Shown piece after piece: positions 21,501 to 29,554 of a stretch of DNA of 35,136 bases. The notes beneath the pieces were generated by a model. The model searched no databases and was not told the DNA's origin. It saw only the letters and a list, made by a program, of their open reading frames with translations. Within the stretch, counting starts at the first letter, position 1. Each line of letters opens with the position of its first letter. The position numbers and the translations under genes were made by a program. Origin of the DNA: Actinomycetota bacterium. Lineage in GTDB: Bacteria; Actinomycetota; Thermoleophilia; Gaiellales; Gaiellaceae. Location of the stretch: positions 1 to 35,136 of the forward strand of contig PLZU01000098.1 in the NCBI GenBank assembly GCA_003152275.1. The letters run 5' to 3'.

Positions 21501-23742
21501 CGGGCGCACGCCGAATCCAGGGAACCTGATCAGCGAGACGTGGACGGCCGATAATCTGCGCAGCGCGTTGTTCCCGTCGAGCGGATCGGTGCCGCTGATC
21601 GACTCGCTCAACGCGCACTACGACCAGCACCGCGCCCTATCTGCGCAGGGCAATACGAATCACGACGAGAGTCCGCCATTCCTCTTCACGACGACGGACG
21701 TCGCGTCGAAGGGCGTCAACGGCGTGGTCGGCCGGATCGTCTTCACGATGGGCTGTCATGCGGGCTTCTCGCTCTTCGACGGGCTCCCGTACTTCACCAG
21801 CGGGCAGCCGGCGGACTTCGCGCTTGATTGGCCGCAGGCATACATGGAGGGTGGCGCCATAGAGTTCATGGGCAACACGGGCTTCGGTCTCGGTGATACC
21901 GCCTCGGTCGCGTACTCCGAACGCCTGAACCAGCTCTTCGCGCAGCGCCTGAATGGGACGATGTCGGTCGGCGAGGCGCTGGAGTACGCAAAGCAGGAGT
22001 ACATCGGTGACCTCGGCGTCGTCAGCCTGTACGACGCGAAGGTCGGCAACGAGGCGACGCTCTACGGCATCCCGACCTATCGGCTCGGAACCGGAACGCC
22101 TCCGGCGGCTCCCGCTTCGGCGCCGACGCACACGGACTCGGCCACCGGGCTGACAAGCCTCGACTTCTCCGTCAATCCGACCTTCACGCTGCACAGCCCG
22201 ACGCTCCCGAGCGGGACCGCGCTCGGCAACTACTACTCGGCGAACGACCCGAACGGGTCCGGGGTTCAGGTGACGAACCGCCGCCCCATCGAGCCCCTGA
22301 CCTCGCTCGACGTCACGGAGCCGACGACGGCGCACGGCGTGCTCGTGACTGCACTCGCCTCGCATGACGTGAGCGGCTTCAACGCAGCCTTCGGTCGCGT
22401 TGCCGACGACTCATCGAAGATCGAGCCGCAACTGCGGGGCATCGTCGACTTCCCGGCCTCGATCCAGTCGCTCGCGACGATCGCAACGCCGAACGGGCAG
22501 CGTCAGCGCGCAGTGCTCATCGCGGGCCACTTCGCCAGCGACCCGAATCCAGCAACTGGGAAGCAGCGGCTATACGACACGATCGGCGGAACGGTTCTCT
22601 ACTCGACGAGCACGGACTTCGTGCGGCCGACAATCACGCACATGCAGGTGCTGCAGGTCGGATCGACCGTCGGCTTCGAGGCTGACGTCGCCGACCTCGA
22701 TGGGAACGGCGTAGCCGGCACGATCAAGGAGGCGATCGTCCTCTACCTCGACGGCAGCGGCATCTGGCAGCGCGCGAACCTCGCCTGCGCGAGCGGACGC
22801 TGCTCCGGTGGTGGTCCGCTGACCGGCGCGACCATCGACTACATCGCCGAGGCAGTCGACTCGGCCGGCAATGTCGGCCTGAACGCGAACAAGGCCTCGG
22901 CGACGAACGTCGCCCCGCCGGCCGGGTCAGCGCACATCTCGATCTCGTTCGGCGGCGCGACCACGACCAACGGCTGGTTCACGGCACCGGTGACGGCGAC
23001 GCTGAGCTCGGACGACGGCGCGACGCTCACCTCGAGCCTCGACGGCGCCGCTTTCGTCGCGGGCACGACGGTCCCTGTCAGCGGCGACGGCCTGCACACG
23101 CTCGACGTGCGTGGGAGCGACGGAAGCGCAGCGACCTTCGCGATCCCGATCGACAAGACCGCGCCGACGATTCAGATCAGACAACCTTCCAACGGTCTCG
23201 TCATCCTCTCCGGCGACATCTTCCTTGCCGACTACAGCTGCAGTGACAGCGGCTCGGGTATCGCGCCCGGCGGCTGCCACGGCACCGTTGCGAACGGCGC
23301 GGCGATCGACGCCACTCCCGGCACGAAGACGTTCACCGTCACCGCGCGGGACAACGTCGGCCACACGACCACCGTGTCGGTGACGTACACCGTCTGGCAA
23401 TTCACCGGTTTCTTCAACCCCGTGAACAACCCGCCCGTCGTCAACGTGGCGACTGCAGGAAGCGCCGTGCCGGTGAAGTTCTCGCTCGGCGGCAACCGCG
23501 GGCTCACGTTCTTCGTGAGTGGCTACCCCGCATCGCAGAAGGTGACATGCGACACCGACGCACCGCTCGATGCCATCGAGCAGACCGTGACCGCAGGCTC
23601 GAGCTCACTCCAGTACGACGCCGGCTCGAATCAGTACACCTACGTGTGGAAGACGGACAAGTCCTGGGCCGGCACCTGCCGCGATCTCACGCTCCTGCTT
23701 CCGTCCGGCAGCTTCCGCAAGGCGCAGTTCAAGTTCAAGTAA
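15586..23742 (+). CDS. Giant secreted mosaic protein: TolB-like propeller, CSLREA/beta-helix, PLGAI repeats, C25 (gingipain-like) protease, Ig and PxKF domains
   Basis: About 2718 aa from ATG 15586; TTG 15541, GTG 15601 and TTG 15637 are other possible starts. The signal peptide ends near Ala41 (GSARA). In order by nucleotide: NPGFE-type jelly roll 15715-16400; Ig-like 16414-16710; propeller with five SPDG-K repeats 16729-17550; CSLREA domain and right-handed beta-helix 17596-18450; PLGAI pentapeptide tracts 18859-19605; DUF11-like and PPC-like domains 19880-20790, the latter with two inserted PLGA units. A caspase/gingipain-fold (C25) domain spans 20875-22100, with probable His2015 (HYDQH) and Cys2057 (FTMGCHAG). 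Ig-like domains and a terminal PxKF domain (VPVKFSLGG) follow. It is probably an exported surface or extracellular protease. The stop overlaps the convergent esterase gene. Confidence 0.85.
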   Translation: MRELRVAGGDLAGDRSDLGVAAALAAACALAFLTLAGSARADVGPNLVVNPGFEAPVTATQQDCGTGDSCTAVQLSYGDWLGYAQSTLSNPGPARVSSQPHTGAWSGQVLTQTVPGGGNGQFFDQDFCGLPSISSACAGVLDPNQGYVLDAWVYPVAGQNELLLQWGGDRVSTIVAGAGITIDGEGTSFGAWGESAIAPALTTGQWHEVRLVAHANLTSELYIDGQFQGVTIGGELVPSGASDTTQMILGDDCGSCTDLHQIAFDDVSLQQLPPDTVPPTVALSAPSDGAVVQNGAVLKATAIDDTSGVARVEYAYSNGGDTWTTIGDSTTAPDYALSWTGQPADGDYTLRATAFDVSGNSATASPIRVTVHNSAAATPVNGRIVYDGAEFGTTDVFSANPDGTQIRQLTTDPGRDEGAQYSPDGSKIVWASDRSELFQIYSMNADGTGVTRLTTDSTNDSTPSYSPDGTQIAFTVDDGTQTDIWVMNADGTSAHDVTNTPDASENSATWSPDGAKLAYGSQGDIYVRNADGSGVVNLTDNPSVDNHDPSWSPDGTKIAYAASLDTATDTATNWPQILVMNADGSSPHTISDTSNDAFFSADPSWSPDGTKLAFSFSPGGTDSFEIKTMNADGSGKVAVTSNSVYDGFPNWGTEPLISSGGGSNPPQTGPTYTVNTADDHFDATGCTQADCSLREALNAANGTEAPATINFAILTGPRTISLNSPLPKAAVPITIDGTTQPGVIAGPGIALDGTGMEVIEGAASDGIVLDAGSSTVRGLAIEDLLGNGIVVGGDGDHIVGNVIGTTPDGTGLRANGGAGIEVSGAAQTQITGNLISGSGEAGILVTGGSSGTIIQGNKIGTDASGAPADEGNHGAGVQIDSDSPNTQVGGTSEGAGNRIADNGGPGVSVGSSGNPILGNSIEADGGGGIDLGTAGNQLQAAPLIAAARVSGTSLTVVGKFLSPGGTYRLEYFLNDSCPESGPNEGAIFVGSSQVVVSPGGEAAVNATLVVSSASVGQLLTATATSASGNTSEFSGRCIALTLGGTATSATLDLHTDTGTTQPGAAVIPLSAIPPSAFANTSTDSNGGTTAAPLGAIPLGAMPLGAIPLGAIPLGAIPLGAIGFTPQALLEDGLGGVPLNTIPLKAPLSWETELQGTPLAGVPAQTLTLKDVLGLASPPANLTTPGPGAIGLKDLDLSLSPLGAIPLGAIALGSTPLGAIPIGGGTTSAANLHDWCTQIESLPGFATFDCAALGSQTVMGVAIQGVPLGAIPLGAIPLGAIPLGAIPLGAIPLGAIDLADSPLGAIPLGAIDLANSPLGAIPLGAIPLGAIPLGAIPLGAIPVLSAVVNCGGAFNCAAAGATLASANAAGALKPGATLADLGVYGTATLGDLAAYLRAHPEIQLKDVVPGFPDTVTLRDLLAALMGGTPPSWELFPLDGLQDFAGAPGASGGIVTYTANFSIQGAGSAAVAVVGVTMPAGARYVPGSVSLTDVTTASTTSVGDPTVSGAALSWTLDTLSYGDSYTLTFKLRPGFELGNEQAKVTLSTNGVADQSAQANVTVGDTFESNNTPSTAPAIAPATLYVSYLGNGKDVDYSTLHIDPLSAPAGTRIKIFLSHLRSDDDLAVFGPVDAPLRSAPLGAMPLGAIPAGDQPVQLGEQNQQLAPDTAQDLPFGVLPAGDQLLGVSDNRGTADEEVDITSTGLTGDLLLQVSSYDGHPTTDPYVLRVEEDLPPALPPCTQVPPSGAVPTEATLPTNASIPATAQTLILFNERRLGQYYTAADAHSVYLKLQTYAARSDVNGVIVPVESATGVATAYTNWDANLCSPAAANGVVRAIGTLLDSLEAGHPNLKSLVVVGADNIIPFGRLLDQTQQANELGFRSTFGFVNNEYVGAVAAGYLFSDDPYADADPQAFFGGSLYVPKLALGRLVETPVDITRQLTTYINNNGLVNPQTKLVTGYDFLTDGSQAVDAALGRTPNPGNLISETWTADNLRSALFPSSGSVPLIDSLNAHYDQHRALSAQGNTNHDESPPFLFTTTDVASKGVNGVVGRIVFTMGCHAGFSLFDGLPYFTSGQPADFALDWPQAYMEGGAIEFMGNTGFGLGDTASVAYSERLNQLFAQRLNGTMSVGEALEYAKQEYIGDLGVVSLYDAKVGNEATLYGIPTYRLGTGTPPAAPASAPTHTDSATGLTSLDFSVNPTFTLHSPTLPSGTALGNYYSANDPNGSGVQVTNRRPIEPLTSLDVTEPTTAHGVLVTALASHDVSGFNAAFGRVADDSSKIEPQLRGIVDFPASIQSLATIATPNGQRQRAVLIAGHFASDPNPATGKQRLYDTIGGTVLYSTSTDFVRPTITHMQVLQVGSTVGFEADVADLDGNGVAGTIKEAIVLYLDGSGIWQRANLACASGRCSGGGPLTGATIDYIAEAVDSAGNVGLNANKASATNVAPPAGSAHISISFGGATTTNGWFTAPVTATLSSDDGATLTSSLDGAAFVAGTTVPVSGDGLHTLDVRGSDGSAATFAIPIDKTAPTIQIRQPSNGLVILSGDIFLADYSCSDSGSGIAPGGCHGTVANGAAIDATPGTKTFTVTARDNVGHTTTVSVTYTVWQFTGFFNPVNNPPVVNVATAGSAVPVKFSLGGNRGLTFFVSGYPASQKVTCDTDAPLDAIEQTVTAGSSSLQYDAGSNQYTYVWKTDKSWAGTCRDLTLLLPSGSFRKAQFKFK
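18859..18948 (+). repeat. PLGAI pentapeptide tract 1 (six 15-bp units)
   Basis: Six tandem in-frame units of CCGCTCGGYGCGATS, coding PLGAI (one PLGAM). The third bases vary mostly between synonymous choices. Confidence 0.95.
19183..19242 (+). repeat. PLGAI pentapeptide tract 2 (four units)
   Basis: Units PLGAI, PLGAI, ALGST and PLGAI, followed by a degenerate PIGGG. The tract is separated from tract 1 by about 80 residues of degenerate repeat with LNTIPLKAP, TPLAGVP and TLKDVLG spacers. Confidence 0.9.
19381..19605 (+). repeat. PLGAI pentapeptide tract 3 (15 units)
   Basis: Fifteen consecutive 15-bp units: thirteen PLGAI, one DLADS (19471-19485) and one DLANS (19516-19530). The D-L-x-D/N variants fall in the same register and resemble the A(D/N)LXX consensus of pentapeptide-repeat beta-helices. 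Confidence 0.95.
20494..20523 (+). repeat. PLGAM/PLGAI pair inside the PPC-like domain
   Basis: Two further 15-bp units (PLGAM, PLGAI) lie far downstream of the main tracts, within the PPC-like segment. This suggests local duplication or copying of the unit. Confidence 0.85.
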
Positions 23743-24757
23743 GCCGTTCGGCGAGGTAGCGCAACGCGATCGGGTATCGGTACTCGATCGCGCCGTGCGT
23801 TCCGTCGAAGAGTTCGAAGAAGACATCGGTGACGCCGATCCGCTCGAGCGCGCCGCGGAAGCCGGCGGCGCCGAGGTCGAGGAAGAACTGGTCGCGTGAG
23901 CCCGAGTCGATGTAGATCGCGCGGAGACCGCGGAGCGCGTCCGCATGCCGGTCGACCATCCGCACGGGGTCCCACGCGAGCCAGCGCTGCCAGACCTCGT
24001 CGATCAGCTGCCCGGTCTCGGTGTCGAAGGGAAGGTCGATCGAGCCGTCCTCGTTCGCTGAGTAGCACGCGGCCATCGCCCACGTGTTGAGCAGTGGGAA
24101 GTCTGTGCCCTTCGTGAATGCAGGACGCGACCGGAAGTCCGCCCAGAAGCGGTCGAAGGACCCGTCGTAGGCGTCTCGGAGTGCGCGCGCCGCGTCGCGA
24201 AAGTCGGGGAGGTAGCAGAGCTCGAAGAGCGCGTCGCCCGCGTGGGTCGCGAGCCCGCCGAACAAGTCGGGCCGCAGCATCGGTGTGACCATCGCGCCGT
24301 AGCCGCCGCTCGACTTGCCCGCGATGCCGCGGTGCGCCGCCGTCGCGTGGGTTCGATAGCGCACGTCGACGAACGGGACGATCTCGTCGCAGAGATAGGT
24401 GTGGTAGCTGCCGACGCCCGGCGAGTCGAGGAACTGCGAGCCGCCGTACGACGTCCAGGCGTCGACAAAGACGACGACGGCTGCCGGACAGCCGTCGTCG
24501 GCGAAGAGCGCGTCGACGAGCTCGAGCACGTTCGGGCGAAACGCCGAGCGGTTGCGCCACATGTCGAGCTGGCCGGTATGCCCCTGGATCAGGTAGATGG
24601 ACGGAAAGCGACGGTCGGGCTCGGCGTCGTACGCCGGCGGCGTGTAGACCCAGAGCGGGCGTTCGTGGGGATCGCCGAGACGGTTGCCGTGCAGCGCCTC
24701 GCTCACGAGCACGTGCTCGTCGAGGTGTCCGACTAGGTCGCGGGACCAGGGTTGCAC
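23735..24757 (-). CDS. Alpha/beta-hydrolase esterase (esterase D/Ag85-type)
   Basis: A 340-aa enzyme of the putative esterase family (PF00756 type). The N-terminal half has HERPLWVYTPPAYD and YLIQGHTGQ. The nucleophile elbow is GKSSGGYGAM (Ser149), the probable acid lies in YIDSGSRDQFF, and the catalytic His321 is in FDGTHGAIEYRYP. No signal peptide is seen, so a cytoplasmic location is likely. Such enzymes hydrolyse small carboxylic or thioesters, S-formylglutathione or siderophore esters; the substrate is not deducible here. The GTG start at 24757 has AAGGAAG eleven bases upstream. It is convergent with the giant gene (8-base overlap) and divergent from the lipoprotein gene. Confidence 0.85.
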   Translation of the reverse strand: MQPWSRDLVGHLDEHVLVSEALHGNRLGDPHERPLWVYTPPAYDAEPDRRFPSIYLIQGHTGQLDMWRNRSAFRPNVLELVDALFADDGCPAAVVVFVDAWTSYGGSQFLDSPGVGSYHTYLCDEIVPFVDVRYRTHATAAHRGIAGKSSGGYGAMVTPMLRPDLFGGLATHAGDALFELCYLPDFRDAARALRDAYDGSFDRFWADFRSRPAFTKGTDFPLLNTWAMAACYSANEDGSIDLPFDTETGQLIDEVWQRWLAWDPVRMVDRHADALRGLRAIYIDSGSRDQFFLDLGAAGFRGALERIGVTDVFFELFDGTHGAIEYRYPIALRYLAERLT

Positions 24758-24808
24758 GAAGCAGGATTCTTCCTTCTTCCGTCACATCTCGCGGCTAGAG
24801 TCGCCGGC

Positions 24809-25213
24809 GTGGCCAGGACAATTGGAATCGCGCTTGCAGTCGCGCTCCTCGCCTCCGGCTGCGGCGTGCGGACCTCGAAGCCGTTCACGGCGCAGGGCAC
24901 GGCCGGCTGCCTCAGGTCGCACGGCTTCACCGGCGTGACGACGAATCCCGGCAAGGTCGGGTTCATCGCGGGCTTCGCGGACAACGGCGGGATCCGCGCT
25001 ACCTCGGCGATGGACAACGTGCTGACCATCGCCTTCACCGCCGATCCTGGCTCGACCAGCTCCACAGAACAAGCGTTTCGCTCGCACGCCCCGAAGAGCC
25101 TGCGGCCGCACATGTCCGACATCATGCAAACGAACCGCAACGCCGTGCTCGTCTGGACGACGACGCCAGACCCGGGCGAGCTCGACGCGGCGACTCGCTG
25201 CCTGAACCCTTGA
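24809..25213 (+). CDS. Small lipoprotein, function unknown
   Basis: A 134-aa predicted lipoprotein. A short hydrophobic leader ends in the lipobox LLASGC; Cys17 would be lipidated and anchor the protein outside the membrane. The mature part has two further cysteines (C-LRSHGF and the C-LNP end) and no recognised domain. GTG 24809 is chosen because it gives a compact lipoprotein signal. TAGAGT (24796-24801) lies seven bases before it and there is no Shine-Dalgarno, suggesting a leaderless transcript. It ends 21 bases before pdxS, which has its own -10 box. Confidence 0.75.
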   Translation: MARTIGIALAVALLASGCGVRTSKPFTAQGTAGCLRSHGFTGVTTNPGKVGFIAGFADNGGIRATSAMDNVLTIAFTADPGSTSSTEQAFRSHAPKSLRPHMSDIMQTNRNAVLVWTTTPDPGELDAATRCLNP

Positions 25214-25234
25214 AGCCCTAGCTAGAATCCCGGC

Positions 25235-26119
25235 ATGGCCGAAACCGGGACGATGCGGGTAAAGAGCGGCCTCGCCGAGATGCTCAAGGGCGGGGTGATC
25301 ATGGACGTCGTCAACGCCGACCAGGCGAAGATCGCCGAGGCGTCCGGAGCGGTCGCGGTCATGGCGCTCGAGCGCGTCCCGGCCGACATCCGTGCCGACG
25401 GCGGCGTCGCGCGAATGTCCGATCCGGAAGTGATCCAGGAGATCCAGGAGGCCGTCACGATTCCGGTGATGGCGAAGTGCCGCATCGGCCACTTCGCAGA
25501 GGCGCAGATCCTCGAGGCGCTCGAGATCGACTACATCGACGAATCCGAGGTGCTGACGCCGGCCGACCTCGCGCATCACGTCGACAAGTGGAAGTTCACC
25601 GTGCCGTTCGTCTGCGGTGCGACGAACCTCGGCGAAGCTCTCCGCCGGCTCACCGAAGGCGCGGCGATGATCCGTACGAAGGGTGAGGCGGGCACCGGCG
25701 ACATCGTCAACGCCGTCACGCACATGCGCGCGGTCTTCGGCCACATTCGCCGGCTGAGCTCGCTCGCCGAGGAAGAGCTGTACACCGAGGCGAAGAACGT
25801 GCAGGCGCCGTACGAGCTCGTGCGCTGGGTCGCCGAGCACGGGCGGCTGCCGGTCGTGACCTTCACCGCAGGCGGCATCGCGACGCCGGCAGATGCGTCT
25901 CTCTGCATGCAGCTCGGGGCAGACGGCGTGTTCGTCGGCTCCGGCATCTTCAAGTCGGGCGATCCGGAACGGCGCGCGAAGGCGATCGTCGAAGCGACGA
26001 CGCACTACAACGATCCGGAGATCCTCGCGCGCGTATCAGCCGGCCTCGGCGAGGCCATGGTCGGCATCTCGACGCAGACGCTCGACCCGTCGCAGCTGCT
26101 CGAGACGCGCGGCTGGTAG
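25235..26119 (+). CDS. pdxS: Pyridoxal 5'-phosphate synthase, lyase subunit
   Basis: A 294-aa (beta/alpha)8 synthase subunit that makes pyridoxal phosphate from ribose 5-phosphate, glyceraldehyde 3-phosphate and ammonia supplied by PdxT. Signature blocks are [21 protein letters not shown], the first imine lysine in VMAKCRIGH, the second lysine in RTKGEAGTG, and the phosphate-binding [11 protein letters not shown] and [10 protein letters not shown]. Length and order match the family. The ATG follows TAGAAT (25223-25228) by six bases with no Shine-Dalgarno, so it is probably leaderless. The partner pdxT is one gene downstream, separated by a membrane protein gene. Confidence 0.97.
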   Translation: MAETGTMRVKSGLAEMLKGGVIMDVVNADQAKIAEASGAVAVMALERVPADIRADGGVARMSDPEVIQEIQEAVTIPVMAKCRIGHFAEAQILEALEIDYIDESEVLTPADLAHHVDKWKFTVPFVCGATNLGEALRRLTEGAAMIRTKGEAGTGDIVNAVTHMRAVFGHIRRLSSLAEEELYTEAKNVQAPYELVRWVAEHGRLPVVTFTAGGIATPADASLCMQLGADGVFVGSGIFKSGDPERRAKAIVEATTHYNDPEILARVSAGLGEAMVGISTQTLDPSQLLETRGW

Positions 26120-26134
26120 TCGGGTCCGTCCACC

Positions 26135-26154
26135 CCGGGGAATAACGTCCCCGG
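26135..26154. repeat. 7-bp inverted repeat between pdxS and the membrane gene
   Basis: CCGGGGA (26135-26141), six bases, TCCCCGG (26148-26154), ending six bases before the GTG at 26161. Possible roles are a terminator for pdxS or an operator/attenuator for the downstream gene. There is no T-run. Confidence 0.45.
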
Positions 26155-26160
26155 CGGCAG

Positions 26161-27057
26161 GTGGACGTTCGCAAACCGATCTGGACCAGTTCCTCGTTCC
26201 TGCTCTATTCGGGCGGGCTGACGGTCTTGAGCGCTGCCATCGCCGCGCTTGCCTATCTCTCCGGGCAGTACGGCCAAGGCGCATATGCCGGCTGGACGTT
26301 GCTGCCGCTTGTCGTTCTCTATGCGGTGTCGTTCATGTTCCTGCGGCGCGGCGAGTGGATCGCGGCGGGCGTGTTCGCGTTCGGAGGGCTCACGATGTTG
26401 GCCGCCTTCGTCGGAGCTGTCGAGAGCTGGTGGGGGTGGCTGCCGAAGTCGAGCAGCTCGGCGTTCGGTGGCTGGCACTGGGGTGCGCTCCTCCTGGCTG
26501 TAGTCGTCTTCGTCGGCGCGATCGTCGATTTGCGCATCTTCCGGTTCCCGCTGCTCGTCCTCTACGCGACGTTCACGGGGTGGTATTTCGTCACCGATCT
26601 TCTTTCGGGCGGTGGCAGCTGGTCGGCCGTGTTGACGCTTCTGATCGGTTTCGTCTACCTCTTCGTCGGCGTCGCGATCGATCGCGGTCCACGGCGACCG
26701 TACGGCTTCTGGGTCCAGCTCACCGCCGGGCTCCTGATCGGCGGGGCGCTGCTGTACTGGTGGCACTCCGGCGACACCGACTGGGCGCTCGTCGCGGCGA
26801 CGGGCGTCGTCTTCATCGGCATCGCACGTTCGACCGGGCGGTCGAGCTGGGCGGTGCTCGGGACCGCGGGGTTCCTCGCGGCCTTCGGGCACTTCGCAGA
26901 CGAATGGGCTCACCAGAGCTTCGCGTCGTTGCTCTCGCCGAGCCGCGACTGGGTGCCGCCGCTCGTCTTCGGCATCGTCGGCTTTTTCCTCGTGCTGCTC
27001 GGGCTCGCGCTCGGGCGGGGCAGCCGCGGCGGGGCCGCGGCGCTACCGCCCCAGTAG
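26161..27057 (+). CDS. Polytopic membrane protein (about nine helices), function unknown
   Basis: A 298-aa very hydrophobic protein with about nine predicted transmembrane segments from residue ~12 to ~290, separated by short loops with Trp-rich turns ([21 protein letters not shown]). The GTG at 26161 is the first start that keeps the whole hydrophobic core. I do not recognise a family; the loops show no metal or catalytic motif. It lies between pdxS and pdxT, an uncommon insertion, and ends 19 bases before pdxT, which has its own -10 box. A link to vitamin B6 transport is only a guess from position. Confidence 0.75.
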   Translation: MDVRKPIWTSSSFLLYSGGLTVLSAAIAALAYLSGQYGQGAYAGWTLLPLVVLYAVSFMFLRRGEWIAAGVFAFGGLTMLAAFVGAVESWWGWLPKSSSSAFGGWHWGALLLAVVVFVGAIVDLRIFRFPLLVLYATFTGWYFVTDLLSGGGSWSAVLTLLIGFVYLFVGVAIDRGPRRPYGFWVQLTAGLLIGGALLYWWHSGDTDWALVAATGVVFIGIARSTGRSSWAVLGTAGFLAAFGHFADEWAHQSFASLLSPSRDWVPPLVFGIVGFFLVLLGLALGRGSRGGAAALPPQ

Positions 27058-27076
27058 CCGCCTCTACAATCCGCGC

Positions 27077-27643
27077 GTGGACAAGACGCTTCGGATCGGC
27101 GTTCTCGCCGTGCAGGGCAACTTCCGTGAGCACGCGGCGGTTTTGCGACGCCTCAGCGTGGAGCCCGTCGAGGTGCGCCTGCCGGAGGAGCTCGAGGGGC
27201 TCGACGGCCTGATCCTCCCGGGCGGGGAGTCGACGGCGATCACGCGGCTGATGCGCCTCTACGGTCTCGACGAGGCGCTGCGCAGCTTCGACGCGCCGAT
27301 CTTCGGCACCTGTGCCGGAATGATCGTGCTCGACCGCGAGCATCTCGGGCTCGCCGACATTCGCGTCGCGCGGAACGCGTTCGGCCGGCAGGTGCATTCT
27401 TTCGAGGCTGACCTCGACATCTCCGACGCCGACGGGCCGTTACGCGCGGTCTTCATCCGCGCGCCGTGGATCGAGGATGCAGGGCCGGATGTCGAGATCC
27501 TCGCCGAGGTAGACGGGCATCCCGTGCTGGCGCGCGACGGCCGGATCCTCGTTGCGGCGTTCCACCCGGAACTGACCGACGACACACGGATCCACGAGCT
27601 CTTTCTGAACCTGGTGCGGGAGGCGTCGAGTGTCGGGGCATAG
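27077..27643 (+). CDS. pdxT: Pyridoxal 5'-phosphate synthase, glutaminase subunit
   Basis: A 188-aa class I glutaminase that feeds ammonia to PdxS. It shows [12 protein letters not shown] at the start, the GGESTAI oxyanion loop at 49-55, the nucleophile Cys79 in FGTCAGM, and the His163/Glu165 pair in FHPEL. The size is normal. GTG 27077 follows TACAAT (27065-27070) by six bases without a Shine-Dalgarno, giving a probable leaderless transcript independent of pdxS. The 3' end overlaps yebC by 14 bases. Confidence 0.96.
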   Translation: MDKTLRIGVLAVQGNFREHAAVLRRLSVEPVEVRLPEELEGLDGLILPGGESTAITRLMRLYGLDEALRSFDAPIFGTCAGMIVLDREHLGLADIRVARNAFGRQVHSFEADLDISDADGPLRAVFIRAPWIEDAGPDVEILAEVDGHPVLARDGRILVAAFHPELTDDTRIHELFLNLVREASSVGA

Positions 27644-28385
27644 CAAGTGGTCGTCGATCAAGCACAAAAAGGGCGCCGCGGATGCGAAGCGAGGCAAGCT
27701 GTTCTCAAAGCTCTCGCGCGCGATCATTGTCGCCGCGAAAGAGGGCGGCGGCGATCCCTCCGGCAACCTCTCGCTTCAGAACGCGATCGAGAAGGCGAAG
27801 TCGTACTCCATGCCGAAGGACAACATCGATCGCGCGATCGCGAAAGGCTCCGGCGCGGATGCGGACGCGTCGTCGTTCGAGACAGTCGTGTACGAGGGCT
27901 ACGGCCCGAGCGGTGTTGCCGTCATCGTCGAGGCGTTGACGGATAATCGCAACCGCACGGCGAGCGACGTGCGGCACACGTTTGCGAAGAACGACGGCAA
28001 TCTCGGTGGCTCCGGTGCGGTGTCGTGGCTCTTCGAGCGGCGCGGCGTCGTGCTTGTTCCGGCAGACGGCACAGACGAGGACGAGCTAACGCTCACGGCG
28101 GCCGAGGGCGGGGCGGAGGACGTAACACGGGACGGGTCGTCGTACCAGGTGCTGTCCGCTCCGGAGAATCTTCTCGCCGTGCGCGCAGCGATCGAGAGCG
28201 CCGGCTTCACGATCGACTCCGCCGAGCTGACGATGCTTCCGAAGACGACGGTCGAGGTCGCCAACGAGAGCGATGCGAAGAAGGTGCTGCGCCTGATGGA
28301 CGAGCTCGAAGACAACGACGACGTCCAGGACGTGTACGCGAACTTCGACATCCCCGAGCGGGTGCTGGAAGCCGTCGCCGGCTAG
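27630..28385 (+). CDS. yebC: YebC/TACO1 family translational or transcriptional regulator
   Basis: A 251-aa cytoplasmic protein of the YebC family. It opens with the invariant [21 protein letters not shown] block, continues with [24 protein letters not shown] and [14 protein letters not shown], and ends with the [15 protein letters not shown] block. YebC proteins have been described as DNA-binding regulators and more recently as ribosome-associated factors. The GTG start lies inside pdxT with GGGAGG about seven bases upstream. The stop codon shares the sequence CTAG with the stop of the opposite glycosyltransferase. Placement next to ruvC is usual in bacteria; here two glycosyltransferase genes lie between. 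Confidence 0.96.
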   Translation: MSGHSKWSSIKHKKGAADAKRGKLFSKLSRAIIVAAKEGGGDPSGNLSLQNAIEKAKSYSMPKDNIDRAIAKGSGADADASSFETVVYEGYGPSGVAVIVEALTDNRNRTASDVRHTFAKNDGNLGGSGAVSWLFERRGVVLVPADGTDEDELTLTAAEGGAEDVTRDGSSYQVLSAPENLLAVRAAIESAGFTIDSAELTMLPKTTVEVANESDAKKVLRLMDELEDNDDVQDVYANFDIPERVLEAVAG

Positions 28386-29554
28386 CGCGCTTGGCGGTTC
28401 GTGACCTGGACAGTCCAGAGTAAAAGTACCGTCACGAAAACCACAAAAGTGTCGCGCGCGAGCAGCAGCCAGACGCTGTCGCCGCCTGCCTGGATTCCCG
28501 TCCGGTGCGAGAAGACGAGGCGGGTCAGCCCGAGCACGACCACCGTCATCGCACCCGCGGCGAGGCCGGCGAGCGGGACGAGCGGGACGAGCCAGTCGAC
28601 GTACTGCGCCGAGAAGACCTTGTCGAACGCGACGAACGCGGCGACGGAGGCGGCTGCTGCAACGACGAGCGCCCGCGGATCGCGCCTGCTTCGCGCGAAC
28701 GCCACTGCTGCGGCTGCGATCGCAACCACCACGAGCACCGAGCTCACGGCGGCGATCGCGTTGGCCGTTCCGCCCAGCACGTTGAGCGATCCGGGCGGCT
28801 CGTTGCCGAGCATCGGCTGGCCGATACCGAGCTTGTGGGCGGCGAGCAGGAACGCGCTGCCGATGCTGTTCAACTCCAGTCCGCGCCTCGCCTGCAGCGA
28901 GTAGCTGTAGCGCAGGCCGCCCGGGCCGAGGATCGCGAAGGGCAGATGCGCGAGGACAAGCACTCCGGCGAAGGAGAGGGCGGCGCGTCGGCGCAGGCGC
29001 GGCCCTATGTACAGGAGCGCGACCGGCAAGAGCGCCACCGGATAGACCTTGGCCGCGACCGCGGCGCCGAGGACGCCGAAGGCGAGCAACGGCCGGTCGA
29101 GCACGAGCAGCATCAGCGCAAGCGACAGCAGAAACGCCGGCCAGAGGTCGTAGGCGTTGAGGAAGATTGGGCCGACAAGTAGCGGCGCGAACGCGATCAC
29201 GGCGACAGCGGCCGCCGCGCGCACGAGCGTTACTCGCAGCGCGCGCAGCGTTACGACGGCGCACGCGATCGCGCCGACTCCGAAGAGCGCCATCAACGAC
29301 TTGAACGCGAGCGCGTAGTTCGCTGCACCTGCGATGCGCCCGAGCAGGAACACCGGTTGAGCGAGCGGCGGGTACTCGTCGAAGAAGTCGCGGTACGGAA
29401 TTTGCCCGTTCGCCATCTTGCCGCCGTACATCGCATACACGTGCAGATCGGAGTAGAGAGAGGAGTCGCGCAACCCGTGACCGACGAGGACGCAGGAGAC
29501 AAGGAAGGCGAGCGAGCCCGCCGCCCCGAGCGCGATCGCTTCGTTTGTTTTCAT
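28382..29554 (-). CDS. GT87-like polyprenol-phosphate-dependent glycosyltransferase (GT-C fold)
   Basis: A 390-aa integral membrane protein with about ten helices. The first periplasmic loop holds Asp36 (SDLHVY) and PYRDFFDEYPPL at 53-64, the pattern of GT87/DUF2029 mannosyltransferases, where an acidic residue in this loop is catalytic. Such enzymes take a sugar from a polyprenyl-phosphate donor on the outer face of the membrane, building lipoglycan or cell-wall polymer. The ATG overlaps the stop of the upstream gene as ATGA, so the two are translationally coupled. It ends against yebC on the other strand with shared stop bases. The specific sugar and acceptor are unknown. Confidence 0.78.
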   Translation of the reverse strand: MKTNEAIALGAAGSLAFLVSCVLVGHGLRDSSLYSDLHVYAMYGGKMANGQIPYRDFFDEYPPLAQPVFLLGRIAGAANYALAFKSLMALFGVGAIACAVVTLRALRVTLVRAAAAVAVIAFAPLLVGPIFLNAYDLWPAFLLSLALMLLVLDRPLLAFGVLGAAVAAKVYPVALLPVALLYIGPRLRRRAALSFAGVLVLAHLPFAILGPGGLRYSYSLQARRGLELNSIGSAFLLAAHKLGIGQPMLGNEPPGSLNVLGGTANAIAAVSSVLVVVAIAAAAVAFARSRRDPRALVVAAAASVAAFVAFDKVFSAQYVDWLVPLVPLAGLAAGAMTVVVLGLTRLVFSHRTGIQAGGDSVWLLLARDTFVVFVTVLLLWTVQVTNRQAR

